Source: Serilophus lunatus (lineage: Eukaryota; Chordata; Aves; Passeriformes; Eurylaimidae). Taken from it: a stretch of DNA of 64,000 nucleotides. A program made the position numbers and the translations under genes. The stretch spans positions 2,778,805-2,842,804 of the forward strand of contig VXBA01005600.1 of the NCBI GenBank assembly GCA_013399895.1, given 5' to 3'. The notes under the pieces were generated by a model. That model did not search any database, was not told the origin of the DNA, and worked only from the letters and a program-made list of their open reading frames with translations. Positions 11,151 to 22,131 of the stretch are shown piece by piece (position 1 is the first letter of the stretch; each line of letters starts with the position of its first letter).

Positions 11151-12530
11151 TTATAGCATGAAGATTTAACCTAAAAGTCAACTTGATTATAAATGTCATG
11201 GCAGGCTATCAGGCAACTGAGGCAACATGTGTTCAAACCTAACTAAGTAAACATATTTTATTTGCATTCAAGCTAATGCCTTGGAACTGCAGTTAACCTC
11301 CCAGTGCTAAAATCAGGGCAGGTGCAAGGCCATCTCCCTAAGCTAACAAATTGAGATGTCGGCTGTGTAGCCTAAACTATTTTGTTCTTAAACCTTTTGT
11401 TCCATTTATCTGTGTACGTGGAGATTTAATGCAGTGGAGTATTGAAAATCTTATCAAATTTGACAGATAAAACCTTAAAAAGAGCTTTCATCATTAGATG
11501 TTTTTGTACTCTATAATGTGCAAGGCAACGTGATTGTATTTTAGGGAGACTTTAAGTAGGAGAAAGTGTCTTGATGGCTAAAGATGGCAATGTGCTAATT
11601 AGGATACACATAAAAAATTTAACTGAGTAACTTTCAGGAGGAAGGGAAGGAAGGACACCATCCCTTGCAGAAAGATGTGATGCTTCAGCTGCTGAGCCCC
11701 ATCATTGGGGAAGAGGAATGCATAAACAGGAAGAGGCAGTAGAGAAGAAGTCATTTAATTGTGGGCTAGAGAAGAAAAATGCCTCCCAGGAGATCTATTC
11801 TGGATGGCTAAATGGTTTATGGGAGCAGGGAAGATGTCACTGAGAGCCCTCTTGGTTGTGCCTTTCCTGGAGAGAGTTAGAGTCACAAGTCAGACCAAAT
11901 GGTGAGATGATGTAGCAGCAGGGGAAACCTAACACATTCATCAACATTTTAATAATATTTCCCGCAACTTTATCCTTCTCATAACTTTTTAAATTATCCT
12001 TCCATCTTGAAAGATCCATTCTTCTAAACCAGCCCATGATAAATTTTTTCTAGTGTGTCCAACTGAGAGTAGAGGTGTACTTTAAAGTCTGGAGCACAGG
12101 GAGCATCAACTGAGTTTTGCACTCTGGGAACTGATTCTTATCCTGTCTCTGCCAAAGAATCCTATTAGGACTTTGTGTAGTTGCTGAAACCAAGTTTTTC
12201 ACAGGTTATCCTTAATTTAGTCTTTTACAGACACTTGGCCATAGCTTCTGTTTTTCAGACATACGTGCAGCTACATCTGTAATGAACTCTGGATGCCTAA
12301 AACAATATGAGATGGCAAATGCTCTGAGAAAAACTAGTAATGACTCAGAATAGACACCAAGAATAGTAAAACCTTTGGAACCATTTCTTCCCAGGTTTTA
12401 GATTTTCTTTTAAAATGTTGTTAATAGTATCACCTCAGTTCAGAGTGTGCTGTGAAAATGTTTGATTGATGTTTGTTCACTCAGAACTGGTTGTGGTGAG
12501 CTCCCTGAGCAAATTACTCAGCCTTTCTTG
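11151..12530. other. Non-coding stretch, no gene seen
   Basis: AT-rich unique sequence without a supported exon, RNA or repeat. The part from about 11640 to 11850 is purine-rich on the plus strand. Confidence 0.5.
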
Positions 12531-12910
12531 TCTTTTCTAGCTCATTCCTGTCTTCATGCTCCCCCCTCTAAGTGTTGGCCCCTCACATTCTGCCCGCTTG
12601 GCTGGTCCATAGGTTCCTTAGTCAGTACCTGCTATCCTCCCTCTCCAGCCTCCCTGTTCATGCCTTGCTCCTTCTGGTTCCACCAGCAGTGCTCCCTGGG
12701 CTCCTGTCCTGGGCTCCTGTCCTAGGCTCCATCCTCCATGTGCTACAAGCTTCTTCCCACCTACTTTCCATCATCCTCCACTTAGTGTCCACGTCCTGCA
12801 GCCAACGTGGTGCATGTGACAGCAACCTTCTGGCCACTCCCTGTGACCAGGCTTTCGCCTCTTTGGCGCAGGTCAGCTGCTGTCTGGCTTGTGCTCAATT
12901 CCCATCGTGA
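12531..12910. other. Pyrimidine-rich, higher-GC patch
   Basis: The plus strand is strongly C/T-biased for about 250 bases with many CTCC and CCTCC words, and G+C is higher than in the flanks. Two overlapping frames (12462-12725 and 12572-12910, up to 112 codons) are leucine/serine/proline-rich, which follows from the pyrimidine bias and is not evidence of a protein. An old retroelement fragment is possible but not identifiable. Confidence 0.45.
12697..12730 (+). repeat. 13-bp tandem repeat, 2.6 copies
   Basis: The unit TGGGCTCCTGTCC occurs twice without mismatch (12697-12709, 12710-12722), followed by a partial third copy with one change. A small local duplication. Confidence 0.85.
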
Positions 12911-13529
12911 TACATAGCTGCAGTCTGCTCTCCATAAAAGCAGAGAGAAGTTGAGACATGCTCCATGAGGTTGATATCTTCACAGGTGCTATCTGTGAAG
13001 GGCTAGCAAGTCCACACTGAGTGGATTCAATCACAATTTTTGTAATGCTCATCCTTTAACCAAATGTGGGTGGACCTGCATAGAAGCTGCACAGAGAGAC
13101 TGTTCTTTGACAGTGTTTCTTGTCCTTGCTCCAAAGCTACGGGAGGGCACTAGGTTTTTCAGCAGAAAGCTTGTTCCCGAGTCTGCTTCTTAGAAACAGC
13201 TGAGCTAATTCAGCTGAAATTTGTATTTTATAATGAAAGCAAAGAGAAGAATTGACTCACTATGGAGATGTTTTGTACTCTTTGGAAATGTCATGCACAA
13301 TTGAAAGTGGGCTCTTTAAGGCAGTTTGCAGCTTTACTAATATGTAAAACTAGTAGTTTTTGTGTGCTGGTATTAGCAGTGCGGGTAGGAGTCACAAATC
13401 TAAATGCACCCAAACTGAGTTGTTCTTGATGTAAGCTGAACAGAGAGATGCATTTTGTCACTTGGAGCTTTGGAAAGTTTAGGAAGTAAGCAAAATTTTC
13501 TTATTTGAGACCTGGAGGTGCCCGACAAA
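12911..13529. other. Non-coding stretch, no gene seen
   Basis: Unique-looking sequence with no supported exon or recognisable repeat. Confidence 0.5.
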
Positions 13530-13586
13530 GCTTTGAGTAGGAGATCAGATCTCAAAGTCCCTTCCAACCAAAATTTTTCCATGACA
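13530..13586 (+). mobile_element. CR1 LINE 3'-end relic
   Basis: The end reads like the CR1 3' terminus (TTTGAGTAGGAGATCAGATCT, then AAAGTCCCTTCCAACCAAAA) followed by a decayed octamer tail. The copy is very short and diverged, so it is probably old. CR1 elements are routinely 5'-truncated to such tails. Confidence 0.6.
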
Positions 13587-14214
13587 TTTTAATCATGTAA
13601 ACGTGCAAGTGTTTAAATTCTAGTTTTCAGGATAGTTATATTTCCTAATAATGGACCACTGCTGCCTATTTAGAAAGTTGTTTTTGAAGACCACCTATGA
13701 CACAGATCTTTAATTGATTGATCTTGGCTAAGAGGGTTGAGAAATTTTAGGAAAGAAAAACATCTTCCTGTCACATGTTAAAGCATACTACACATAAGTT
13801 GTGGCTATTTGCCAAATTGTTTAACCATGCTACGCATTCTCCCTATGATTTAAACTGCTCTGTATGGAGAATGAATACCACCATGATTCTATCAAGAAGA
13901 GCAATCACAATAGTAATATTCTGCCATTTCTAAGAACTACAGAGTGAACTCTAATAAATAACAGGCTGAGTCTCAAAGCAATATACACTCCACAGTATGA
14001 AAATAATTTATTTTATACATATAAAAGTTAAGTATGATTTAATGTTTCATGCCTTCATTGTATCAGTAACATCCTCCCAGCAATCACCCACGATAAACTA
14101 TTGCACTATTTCAAATTGCATATAATATTTAGTGTTGAGGAAGCAATGCATTTGAGAATAGTCAGCTGAAAATCTGTTCCCAGCAAAGATTTTTTCAAGT
14201 GTCTCTATTCCTCA

Positions 14215-14215
<1 letters not shown>
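13587..14215. other. Non-coding stretch, no gene seen
   Basis: AT-rich unique DNA. It contains one HOX-PBX-type TGATTGAT (13715-13722). No exon or repeat family is recognised. Confidence 0.5.

Positions 14216-14291
<76 letters not shown>
14216..14291. repeat. (ATCT)19 tetranucleotide microsatellite
   Basis: Nineteen perfect ATCT units (GATA on the other strand), followed by about 30 bases of imperfect TATC/TATG/TATA repeats to about 14321. Long uninterrupted arrays of this kind are usually length-polymorphic. Confidence 0.97.
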
Positions 14292-14321
14292 CTATGTATC
14301 TATATATCTATGTGTATATAT

Positions 14322-15200
14322 TGACTTTTGTTTGAGATTTAGAACATCCTAGGTGCAAAAGAAGTCAAGCACTAGTGTGCCCTTAGCTCTGAAGACAAAA
14401 CAGTAAGAAAATGGAGGTTGTAAGTATGCTGTCAATCCTGCATAAGAAGTATATGGTAAAAGTAAGAGAATGCAGACTATGAGTGCTTTCTGCAAATCTC
14501 TGAATACACCCTGAAAAACTAAAGCATGCCAGAAATGTCTGGTTGCTGGTACAACTGGTTACACAACATTGACTCCCCTTTGGTCTTGCAGAACTCAGGT
14601 GTGTTGACCTGGACAATCTCTTTTCATCTGAGGAGAGAGGTTACTAAAAGTACTTTCCAGTAAAAACCTGAAAATAAGGAGAAATTTGCTTAGTGCACCT
14701 CTTCATGTCTTTATAAACACTTGTCTGTGCCGTTGGAAAATCTTGCAACAAATTATAGAGAATAGTGTTTTGAGAATATACAGTGGTCTGAGCAAAGGGG
14801 CTTGTCCCTGGTGTTCAAAGACAATCACAAGCACCTGAACCCAAAATATTCAGGTGTGAGAAACCTTTCTGATTTTCCTGGCAACAAATATATTCCCTTT
14901 TTTTCCCCCCTTGCTTCTGCACACTTCAGGCAGGGGGATATGGTGCGATAGACTTTGTACCACAGAATTAGCACTTCCAGAGCAGAATCAGTGACAACAA
15001 AAACGTACGTGGTACTTCCTAACCACCTTCCCAGTCAAGCTGTAATGAGGCTTCTTAGTGAGCAACAATTAGGTCTGATTGTGTTGGGAATCAGAGCAGA
15101 TAAGTTATTAGCAAAACAGTTACACTAGGAGAATCAAATGATTTGTTTTTAATCACAATAGTCTGTTTTCCCAGGCAGGATTTTTTCTCTCTTCATAGGC
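14322..15200. other. Non-coding stretch, no gene seen
   Basis: AT-rich unique sequence; only short chance frames. Confidence 0.5.
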
Positions 15201-15640
15201 AGTGGATAAAGAAGCAACATGGTTTCTTGTGTGCTCATAAAGATATACTGTGGGGTAATAAACCTGAATAATATTCATTTCCATTTGTTATAATGATTGT
15301 AATAAATCTACAAGGCACAGATGAAAGCAGTTGCACTAGCCTTACATCTCACAGAAGATAAAAAAATCTTCTCAAAAGGACAGAATGGAGTGTTTATTAT
15401 GCCTTCTTAATTTTAAGTACATTTAAAAGAATTGCCATTTCCTTCTGTTGCCTCATTTACAAGCACCAAGTTAGGTAGTAATTATAAGATAATTCAGTAA
15501 CACTCTAAAATAATGATTCAGCTAATTAATGCTGAATTACAGAGGCAGTCCTACACAGATACTTATAACACCCCCATTAACACTGACAGAGTTCATCATG
15601 ATTATTCGAGCAAGCAGTGAAGGAACTGAATGTGATTAGA
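15201..15640. promoter_or_regulatory. Candidate conserved non-coding element with homeodomain dyad
   Basis: Repeat-free AT-rich segment with frequent ATTA/TAAT cores. At 15516-15537 a perfect 7-bp dyad (ATTCAGC / GCTGAAT) encloses TAATTAAT, which contains the paired-type homeodomain palindrome TAATTA. The texture resembles a conserved enhancer, but no conservation data are available here. Confidence 0.3.
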
Positions 15641-15654
15641 CCCTTCCTTGAAAA

Positions 15655-15757
15655 CGTTTGCTTTTTATTTTTTTGGCTTGAGATTTTTTCCTTTGTTGGT
15701 TTTTGGTTTTTGTTTGGTTGGATTTTTTGTTTTGTTGTTGGTTTTTTTTTTTCTTAA
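15655..15757. repeat. T/G-rich low-complexity tract
   Basis: About 100 bases of T-runs broken by G, GG and GTTG units, similar to tracts at 10.65, 11.04, 16.29 and 29.90 kb. A 62-codon frame through it (15703-15891) is an artefact of the composition. Confidence 0.75.
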
Positions 15758-16287
15758 ATGAAACTGTGGCCGTTTATAGAGTTCTCTATAGCACAGGTGT
15801 CTTAGGGAGGAAATGGGGCACAGGAACCTTCCTCCTATATGGAGCCATCACCATCTGTAATTTTCTCAAGGTCTTTAAGGGTGTAAATTGAGATACTCAC
15901 ACTGTCCAATGGAATCAAGGCCACCAAAGAGTGTAGCCTTTTGGCTACGAGCTGTGGATAGAGGGCATGTTGTCATTAGCAGTATCTTTGAATCTGACTG
16001 AGGCTGCTGTAGGGCAGAGGACAGGAAGGACTTCTCATCAAGGTCAGCGGAGAGGTTTTGTTGCTTCTTGCTAATGCAATGCTCCCTCAACATTGCAGGG
16101 CTCATCATCCTTCTTTTATATTACTCCCATTTTCTCTGGAGAATCAGTTATTCTGGATCACTGTCTTATGTTTGCTGGAGCTTTGTATTTTGTAAATGCT
16201 CTTGCATTTGCATATGCTGCATTTGTGCCTCTGTGGAAAATGGAAAGGGGCCTATATGAAGGCTCTTAAAATAGACTCAGCTGTTTT
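15758..16287. other. Non-coding stretch, no gene seen
   Basis: Unique-looking sequence with short frames on both strands and no recognisable domain or repeat. Confidence 0.5.
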
Positions 16288-16343
16288 GAGGTTTTTTTGT
16301 AGTTCTGGCTTGGTTTTGTTTTTGTTTTTGTTTTTTTTTTTTA
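16288..16343. repeat. (GTTTTT)n-like T-rich tract
   Basis: T-runs separated by single G, ending in a T12 run before AAATGGG. Low-complexity DNA. Confidence 0.75.
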
Positions 16344-16465
16344 AATGGGCAAAGATACTAAGATTTTATTTTAAAAGTAAGTTTAGTAATTTTATTTACA
16401 TGGAGGAAAGCACAGATCTGGAAATAAAATATATCATAAAGATTTCAAGTCAGCATGTTTAGATG

Positions 16466-16605
16466 TCATAGAATGGGTAAAGAGTTTGGATTGGAAGGGA
16501 CCTTAAAGATCGTCCAGTTCCAACCCCCCTGCCAAGGGTAGGGACATGTCCCACTAGACCAGGTTGCTTAAAGTCCCATCTGGCCTGGCCTTGAAGTCCA
16601 CCAGA
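16466..16605 (-). mobile_element. CR1 LINE 3' fragment
   Basis: Read on the minus strand, this is the 3' end of a CR1 element: the stretch around 'ggccaggttggat...aacctggtctagtggga', then 'tgtccctgcccttggcagggggttggaac', 'gatctttaaggtcccttccaa' and one terminal octamer equivalent. The insert is 5'-truncated near 16605, so no reverse-transcriptase sequence is present. CR1 is the dominant avian retrotransposon, and this copy is one of the better reasons for calling the window avian. Confidence 0.92.
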
Positions 16606-16989
16606 GAAGTTTCAAGCAAATTTTGTTGTTTTTACTACCTATGAGTTGCTGTCACCTTTTTGAATGAAGTGTAACTCATTGGGGGCATGGATGACTCTGG
16701 CAATGAAAGGGATCCACCCATTTATTCTGACCCTCTGGACATCACCTTCTGTGTGCCCTCTTACACAGGCAATATTTACAAGATTTTTATAAAGTCGTAT
16801 GACTACTCTTCCATAAGGATCTGCACATCCAAATGTTGAATATATGCTCGAGAGGATAGAAATTACCAATTGTATATAAATATACTGCACAGCCACTGGG
16901 AAACTGAATACAAACTCATCCAATTAAGGAGTCTTGGCAAATGGTTTTTGCCCCAAACTTGCGATTTTTATTTCTGAGTGGGAGTTCTG
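16606..16989. other. Unassigned segment with a 94-codon minus-strand frame
   Basis: A frame at 16639-16923 (minus) is open for 94 codons and starts hydrophobic, then becomes basic. I recognise no domain. It sits just left of a CR1 fragment's truncated 5' end but is not CR1 protein, because the CR1 3' tail is adjacent and the reverse transcriptase should lie much further 5'. Most likely chance. Confidence 0.3.
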
Positions 16990-17290
16990 CAGAGGCTAAT
17001 GTGTGAAAATTCCCACGGCGTGGCCCACAGGGCCCTGTGCATCACTGCTGCGCTCAGCCCCGGCTTCCGCTCCCGCCAGCGGAGAGCTGGCTTTTGGAGG
17101 AGGCAGGCCAGAAGCAGCACAGCATGAGATGGCAGCAGAGCTGCTTCAGCCTCATGGTTCTGGCTGCAAGATGGGAATAGTCTGGCGATAGTCCTTGCTT
17201 CCCTGTGGGGGGCAATGGGTGATAGATCTGCATGCTGGCACTGCGTCCGCAGCCCAATGATCTCCAGCTGTCGTAGATGGCAGCCGGCTG
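16990..17290. other. Small GC-richer, CpG-containing patch
   Basis: G+C and CpG rise clearly over about 300 bases (about a dozen CpGs), then fall back. It is too small and too weak to count as a CpG island on its own. A 62-codon plus frame (17003-17191) and a 67-codon minus frame cross it without recognisable similarity. It could be a minor regulatory element or the relic of an inserted exon or retrocopy. Confidence 0.35.
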
Positions 17291-19189
17291 TGTTATAGCC
17301 AGCTCAAAGCTGGGCTTTATGGTTTCTTTGGGTTACCAAAACCCTTTTCACTCTGGCCAGAGGAACTTAAAAAATGCGATGCTGTGGATGCAGAGGCAAA
17401 TTCAGGCTTGGCAAAATAGAGTTGCTTTCACTTATGTAAGGGCTGAATCTGCCTCCTGTTGTTTTAGTGGCCACTTACTTCCTCTCTCTTCAGTGTGAAA
17501 GTATTGCTGTCCCAGGCAGCTAGAGGTGACATTAAAGTATACACTCATCTCTTCCAAATTAATAAAAGCTGGGTTCTGGTGGAAAATTGTGGGATCATAA
17601 TCAGGATCAGGGATTGGGGTACCAAACTTGAGGGAATGAGGCTCTGCTTGTGACTGTGCTGCAATTTATGAGGGAACAACCTAGTTTTCCCACTTTTTCA
17701 CTTGTCTATCTGCCAAAAGGAATGATAATCTTTTTTTCATCCATCTTACCTATAAAAAGCAGAATATATACTGAAATACAAGTAACAATAACAGAACATT
17801 AAGCAAATGGTCCTGGGATCATAAAAGTGACAGAAGTAAATAGAAAGAATCAAAACAAATATGAGAAAGAGAGTAGAAATCACAAATGCAGTTGGTTCGG
17901 TGAAAATCCCTGCTTAGAAACACAGCTGAGGTCAGGTTTTGGGTAACTCTTTTTTTTCCTTTCCTGTAAAAGTTGGGGGGAATGGGTAGGATCTGACTCC
18001 TCTCCAAAAGCTGGAGCCCAAAGCTTTTCTGGGCTGTTGGTAGCAGATGCTTTGCTAAAAGGGGAAATCCTGGTTGCACACAGGGTAATGCTCACATGAC
18101 ACCTGGAAATCCAAGGTGACTGAGGTATTAGAAATTCACTGAGTGGTAATTAATTTCCCAACAAAGGGATAAATTTATTCCCTAATGAATGAACCGTGGT
18201 CAGCCAAGGAAGAATTTCAGAGATCATATATCTGTTGTAGAGACTAGTGAAAGAGTGGAAGAAATGGGCCAATCTGGCCCTTGTAAAGATAAACAGTGAT
18301 TAGAGAAAGGAAACATTCCAAGGAACAAGCTGGATTTGGCAAGAATACATCAACATTATGTTTTCCAACCCTGCAAGTTTACAGCCCCTAGGCAAGACCA
18401 ACTCCAGTGGAAAGCTTCAGCCAGCAAACTGCAAACAGTTTAAAAAACTGATGATAGGCTCATTGGGAGCCTCCCTTGGAGAAAGATTCTTGTCTGGCAA
18501 AATGATTTGCATACTTCTGGCACTAAACAAACCATGTCTAACTATGGTGCTTCTGTGGTCACTCATTGCCACACTATTTTTATGCCTCTCTTCCTTAACC
18601 CACACGGAGCACACAGTCCCTGCGGCAGAGGAGGCAGCTCTTCCCAGCTTGCCAACAGAAGGCAGAAGCTTAAATTTGAATTTTAGGAAGGATTCTTGAT
18701 GAAATCCAGGATCATAAACCGAAGCTCTCTCTTGACATTAGTCATACTAGTCAGCAACAAAGACTTGTATCACAGTGATGCTGCCCAGCATCGCTGCTGC
18801 ACAAGGGCTGAGCATGATTTCGGGACTCTGGCAGCAACCCATGCCACAGGAGCAAGACTCCATGTCCCCAGCACCCCCAGACTCATCAGCCACTGCTTGT
18901 GCCACTCATACTGGCTGTCCCTGTAGAGCACTGCAGGCAGCAGCCACCCTTGCTTGTTTTCCAGCTCACCTCTGCTACCAGTCACATTGACCAGGCAGCC
19001 ACTCCTGGTTCCTGGTAGCCTTTGACATTCAGCCACATATGGACAGAAGTCTTAATTCCTGCTCTCCAACTATAGGTCAGCTCTTTCCTTTTGGCTGGGG
19101 AAGGAAGACAATATCTTTTGATGTTCCTTCTCCTTAAAGCAGAAGCCTTGATCTCAGAGCATCTCATGCTTTATGGGGCTGGAATCTCC
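17291..19189. other. Non-coding stretch, no gene seen
   Basis: Unique-looking sequence. Several frames of 60-113 codons overlap on both strands (the longest at 18358-18699), none with a recognisable domain, which is the signature of chance frames in moderate-GC DNA. Confidence 0.5.
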
Positions 19190-19480
19190 AGCTTTGGAAA
19201 GATGGAGAGGGACTTTTGGCAAGAGCAGGTAGTGATAGAAAAAGGGGGAATGGCTAGCAGGTTTAAATTAGATATTAGGAAAAACTTATTTACTGTAAGG
19301 ATGGTGAGGCACTGGTTGCCCAGAGAAATTGTGGATGCCCTATCCCTGGCAGTGTTGAAGGCTAGGTTGGAGCAACCTGGTTTAACAGAAGGTGTCCCTG
19401 CCCATGGCAGAGGGGTTGGAACTAGGTGATCTTTAAGGTCGCTTCCAACCCGAACCATTCTATGGTTCTGTGATTCTGTG
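19190..19480 (+). mobile_element. CR1 LINE 3' fragment (best-preserved copy)
   Basis: About 290 bases of CR1 3' region in plus orientation. Recognisable parts in order are the 'gggactttt...caagagcaggtagtgata' segment, 'agattagatattaggaaaaa', 'gtgaggcactggttgcccagaga', 'gtggatgccc(t)atccctgg', 'gtgtccctgcccatggcag', 'ggttggaactaggtgatcttta' and 'gcttccaacccgaacc'. Three terminal octamers follow: ATTCTATG, GTTCTGTG, ATTCTGTG (19457-19480). The insert is 5'-truncated and holds no complete protein; the frame through it (19091-19429) is not a gene. This copy fixes the family assignment for the window. Confidence 0.96.
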
Positions 19481-22131
19481 GGTTCTGGGGTCGGCTGTGT
19501 TCCCCACAGTGTTTACTGAAACAATGAATTGCAGAGACAAAGATGTCCAGTGTCATTGAGGTTGACTTTGAGGCCTGGTGTTTACGGTATCCCTGGGTAG
19601 AAAAGAAATCCTTGTTTCACATGATCTCTCTTTTTAGAGACTACTAAAATGTGAAATGTATCTAATTGGGTTGTCAGGGGAGCCGAGGAAAAGCTTATGC
19701 GATGTTTAAGAGTGAGATATCAGCACTATTGAAAAAAGTCTGGGATTGTGCAGAAATAGCATTTAAAGGACAGTGAGGCAGGGATTTTGGGATACGGGCA
19801 TTTGAGACAGTCCTGCTCGTTCTGCTCTCTGTTCCTGTGGGGCAGGTGTATGATTTGCCTGAGATTTCACAGGCAGTTTCTGATTTATAGAGTAACTTGC
19901 AGAGTTTGAGGCTGCTTCACTGGTACTTCCCAGATGACAGTATGTGTGACATGGTATCAGCTATACACCTGTTGTGTTTGCCATTAATGTAATGGGATTT
20001 CTACCTTTGGATATATACACAACAAATAATAGAAATCCAACAAAATCCATTCTTCCTTCTTCCCAAGTGGAAAGGCGACATGACTTCATGGGACCTGCAA
20101 GCACCAGCAGAGAGACGTGGCGGCAGGGGAAAGTCTGGGGTGGGATCAGTGCCCACCATCATCTCTATGAAATGAGACCTCCCTTTCAAGCAGCTCCACA
20201 TCTTCCCATTGTGGAATAAGGCAATCTTTTTCCCTTTCTGTGCTAGACTCCTATTGTCGACCAATCTTTTTACTGAACAACTCAGGCTTCTTTTGAGCCA
20301 GGGCTGGGTGCCTTTGGAACTCATTAAATGTGTGACCGTATTATCAAATCGACCATTATATGGTTCCTGAACACCTCCTTAGACCAACACACAAGCACTG
20401 CCTGCTTTTGTCATGTTTAAAGATTTTGAGCCTCTATGTTCTTGCATGCTTTTTATAGATTCATTGGGAACTCTGAAGTGGTGACTTGTAGCTTGGCGTG
20501 ATTTACCCCGTTGTTTTCTGCTGTGGAAAACTGTTTGTCAGTGGAGCTGCAATTTCAGAAGGATGTTTGCACAGAAATATAATGAGGCTTGGCTGGTCCT
20601 CGGGAGCAGGAGTGATTTTGAATGGCTGCTGACCTCGCAGGGAATCTGGGCTGCACTCAGACAGAAACCACTGAGCTGGAAACAAAAACCTGGAGAAACT
20701 AAAGCAGGCTCTCCATCTTCTTCTCTAAGTTAGTAAAGAGATAGCTTATCCAACAGTCAGCAGCAAGTGCTAGAAGATACATTCAGAGATTTGCTTTTTA
20801 AAATTATTTTTAACAGTAATACCCCTTTTTAAAATGTGTCTGCTCTTTTTGGTGTTTGTGTAAACCGTTCATTTGCAAATGAGTTGGCCTTCTCCTCAGG
20901 TCTGTTCTGATGGCTAGCTTTGAGTTTTTTCTTTATCCTGGATGTAGGACCTGTGGGTTAGACCCTTTCATAAGCTCTGCAAAGTAGAGTGTGCTTTTAC
21001 ACACTTGGGACTACAAAGATTTATTTGTTTTATAGTCAGGTTTATTAGCTCTCGCTCTATTTAAAGCTGTATAGCAGTTAGTTTCTGATTTTCACTGTTG
21101 TACAATACATACAATTACAGGAAAAATATATGCAGGAGTTCTTTTTGTATAAGAAGATGATAAAACCACTGGATTTGTCCAATTGCACTTTTTCTGGCCT
21201 TTTTTAACTGTTAGCTATCTTGTGGTAAGAAATCAAATTTTTCACTATGAGGCTACAAAGGCTCAAAAAAAAGGCTGAGGGTTACAGAATTGTTCCTCAC
21301 AGAGTTGCTCTGCCCTCTTTCCAACATCTCTCTTGAAAATGAAATCTTATACATAAAAGGCAAACAAACAAACAAAGAAAAAAAGACTTAACTTTGCTCA
21401 GAGATCAATCATGGAAAATTTCAGCCCCATCAGAGAATGTTTTGGGAACACATGAGGCTGTAAGCAGATGATCTGATCCTCGCAGCTGTTTGACTCCTGC
21501 CATAACAGCAGTGACTTCCGTGCATTAAGCCACGGTTTGCCGCCGTAAGCTGGGTTCAAGATTGGGCTGAGGGTTATCACACATCTGCTCAGCAGCCTTG
21601 GCACTGGCCATTGCTAATGGTGAAAGGGACAGTGAAAGGTGCTGTTACAGTCCCTGCTCTCCTGAGTAGTGGTAGTGAATGGGACTATTCATATACTTAG
21701 GGCTGCAAGACCGAGACCCACCTAACTGTGCTATAAATAGAGAGCTTCAAACCTCAAAAGATAAAGTGCCTTCATTCAGGTGGAAGTCCTAACTTTTAGG
21801 TGCTTATCTTGGCCAGGGGAATTTGCCAAATGCATTTTAGTTTGTTATTTTAGCACTTCAGGTACTGGACTAAATTGTTTCAAAGGGCAAATATCAATTA
21901 AAACAATATTTAGCTGCTCTGCCTAAATAATCTGCCCCTTCTTATATGCATAAGATTTTTGTAAGGATTGAAGGCTGTTGCACAAGCTGGTATTTGGAGC
22001 ATGCTGACTACTGGGACAAACGTGTCCAACCACACTTCCAAGACTGCTTCAGTTTTGGGCTTTCCAGTGGGTTTGTTCATCTGTGCCTGCTGCTGTTATT
22101 AGGGATAGCAGTGCCTTCCACCTCTCTGCAG
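19481..22131. other. Non-coding stretch, no gene seen
   Basis: Unique-looking sequence with only short frames. A small CAAA-rich run occurs at about 21361-21385. No exon, RNA or repeat family is supported. Confidence 0.5.

Noticed and set aside
19091..19429. 112-codon frame
   Set aside because: It lies mostly in the 3' non-coding end of a CR1 element; no reverse-transcriptase motif.
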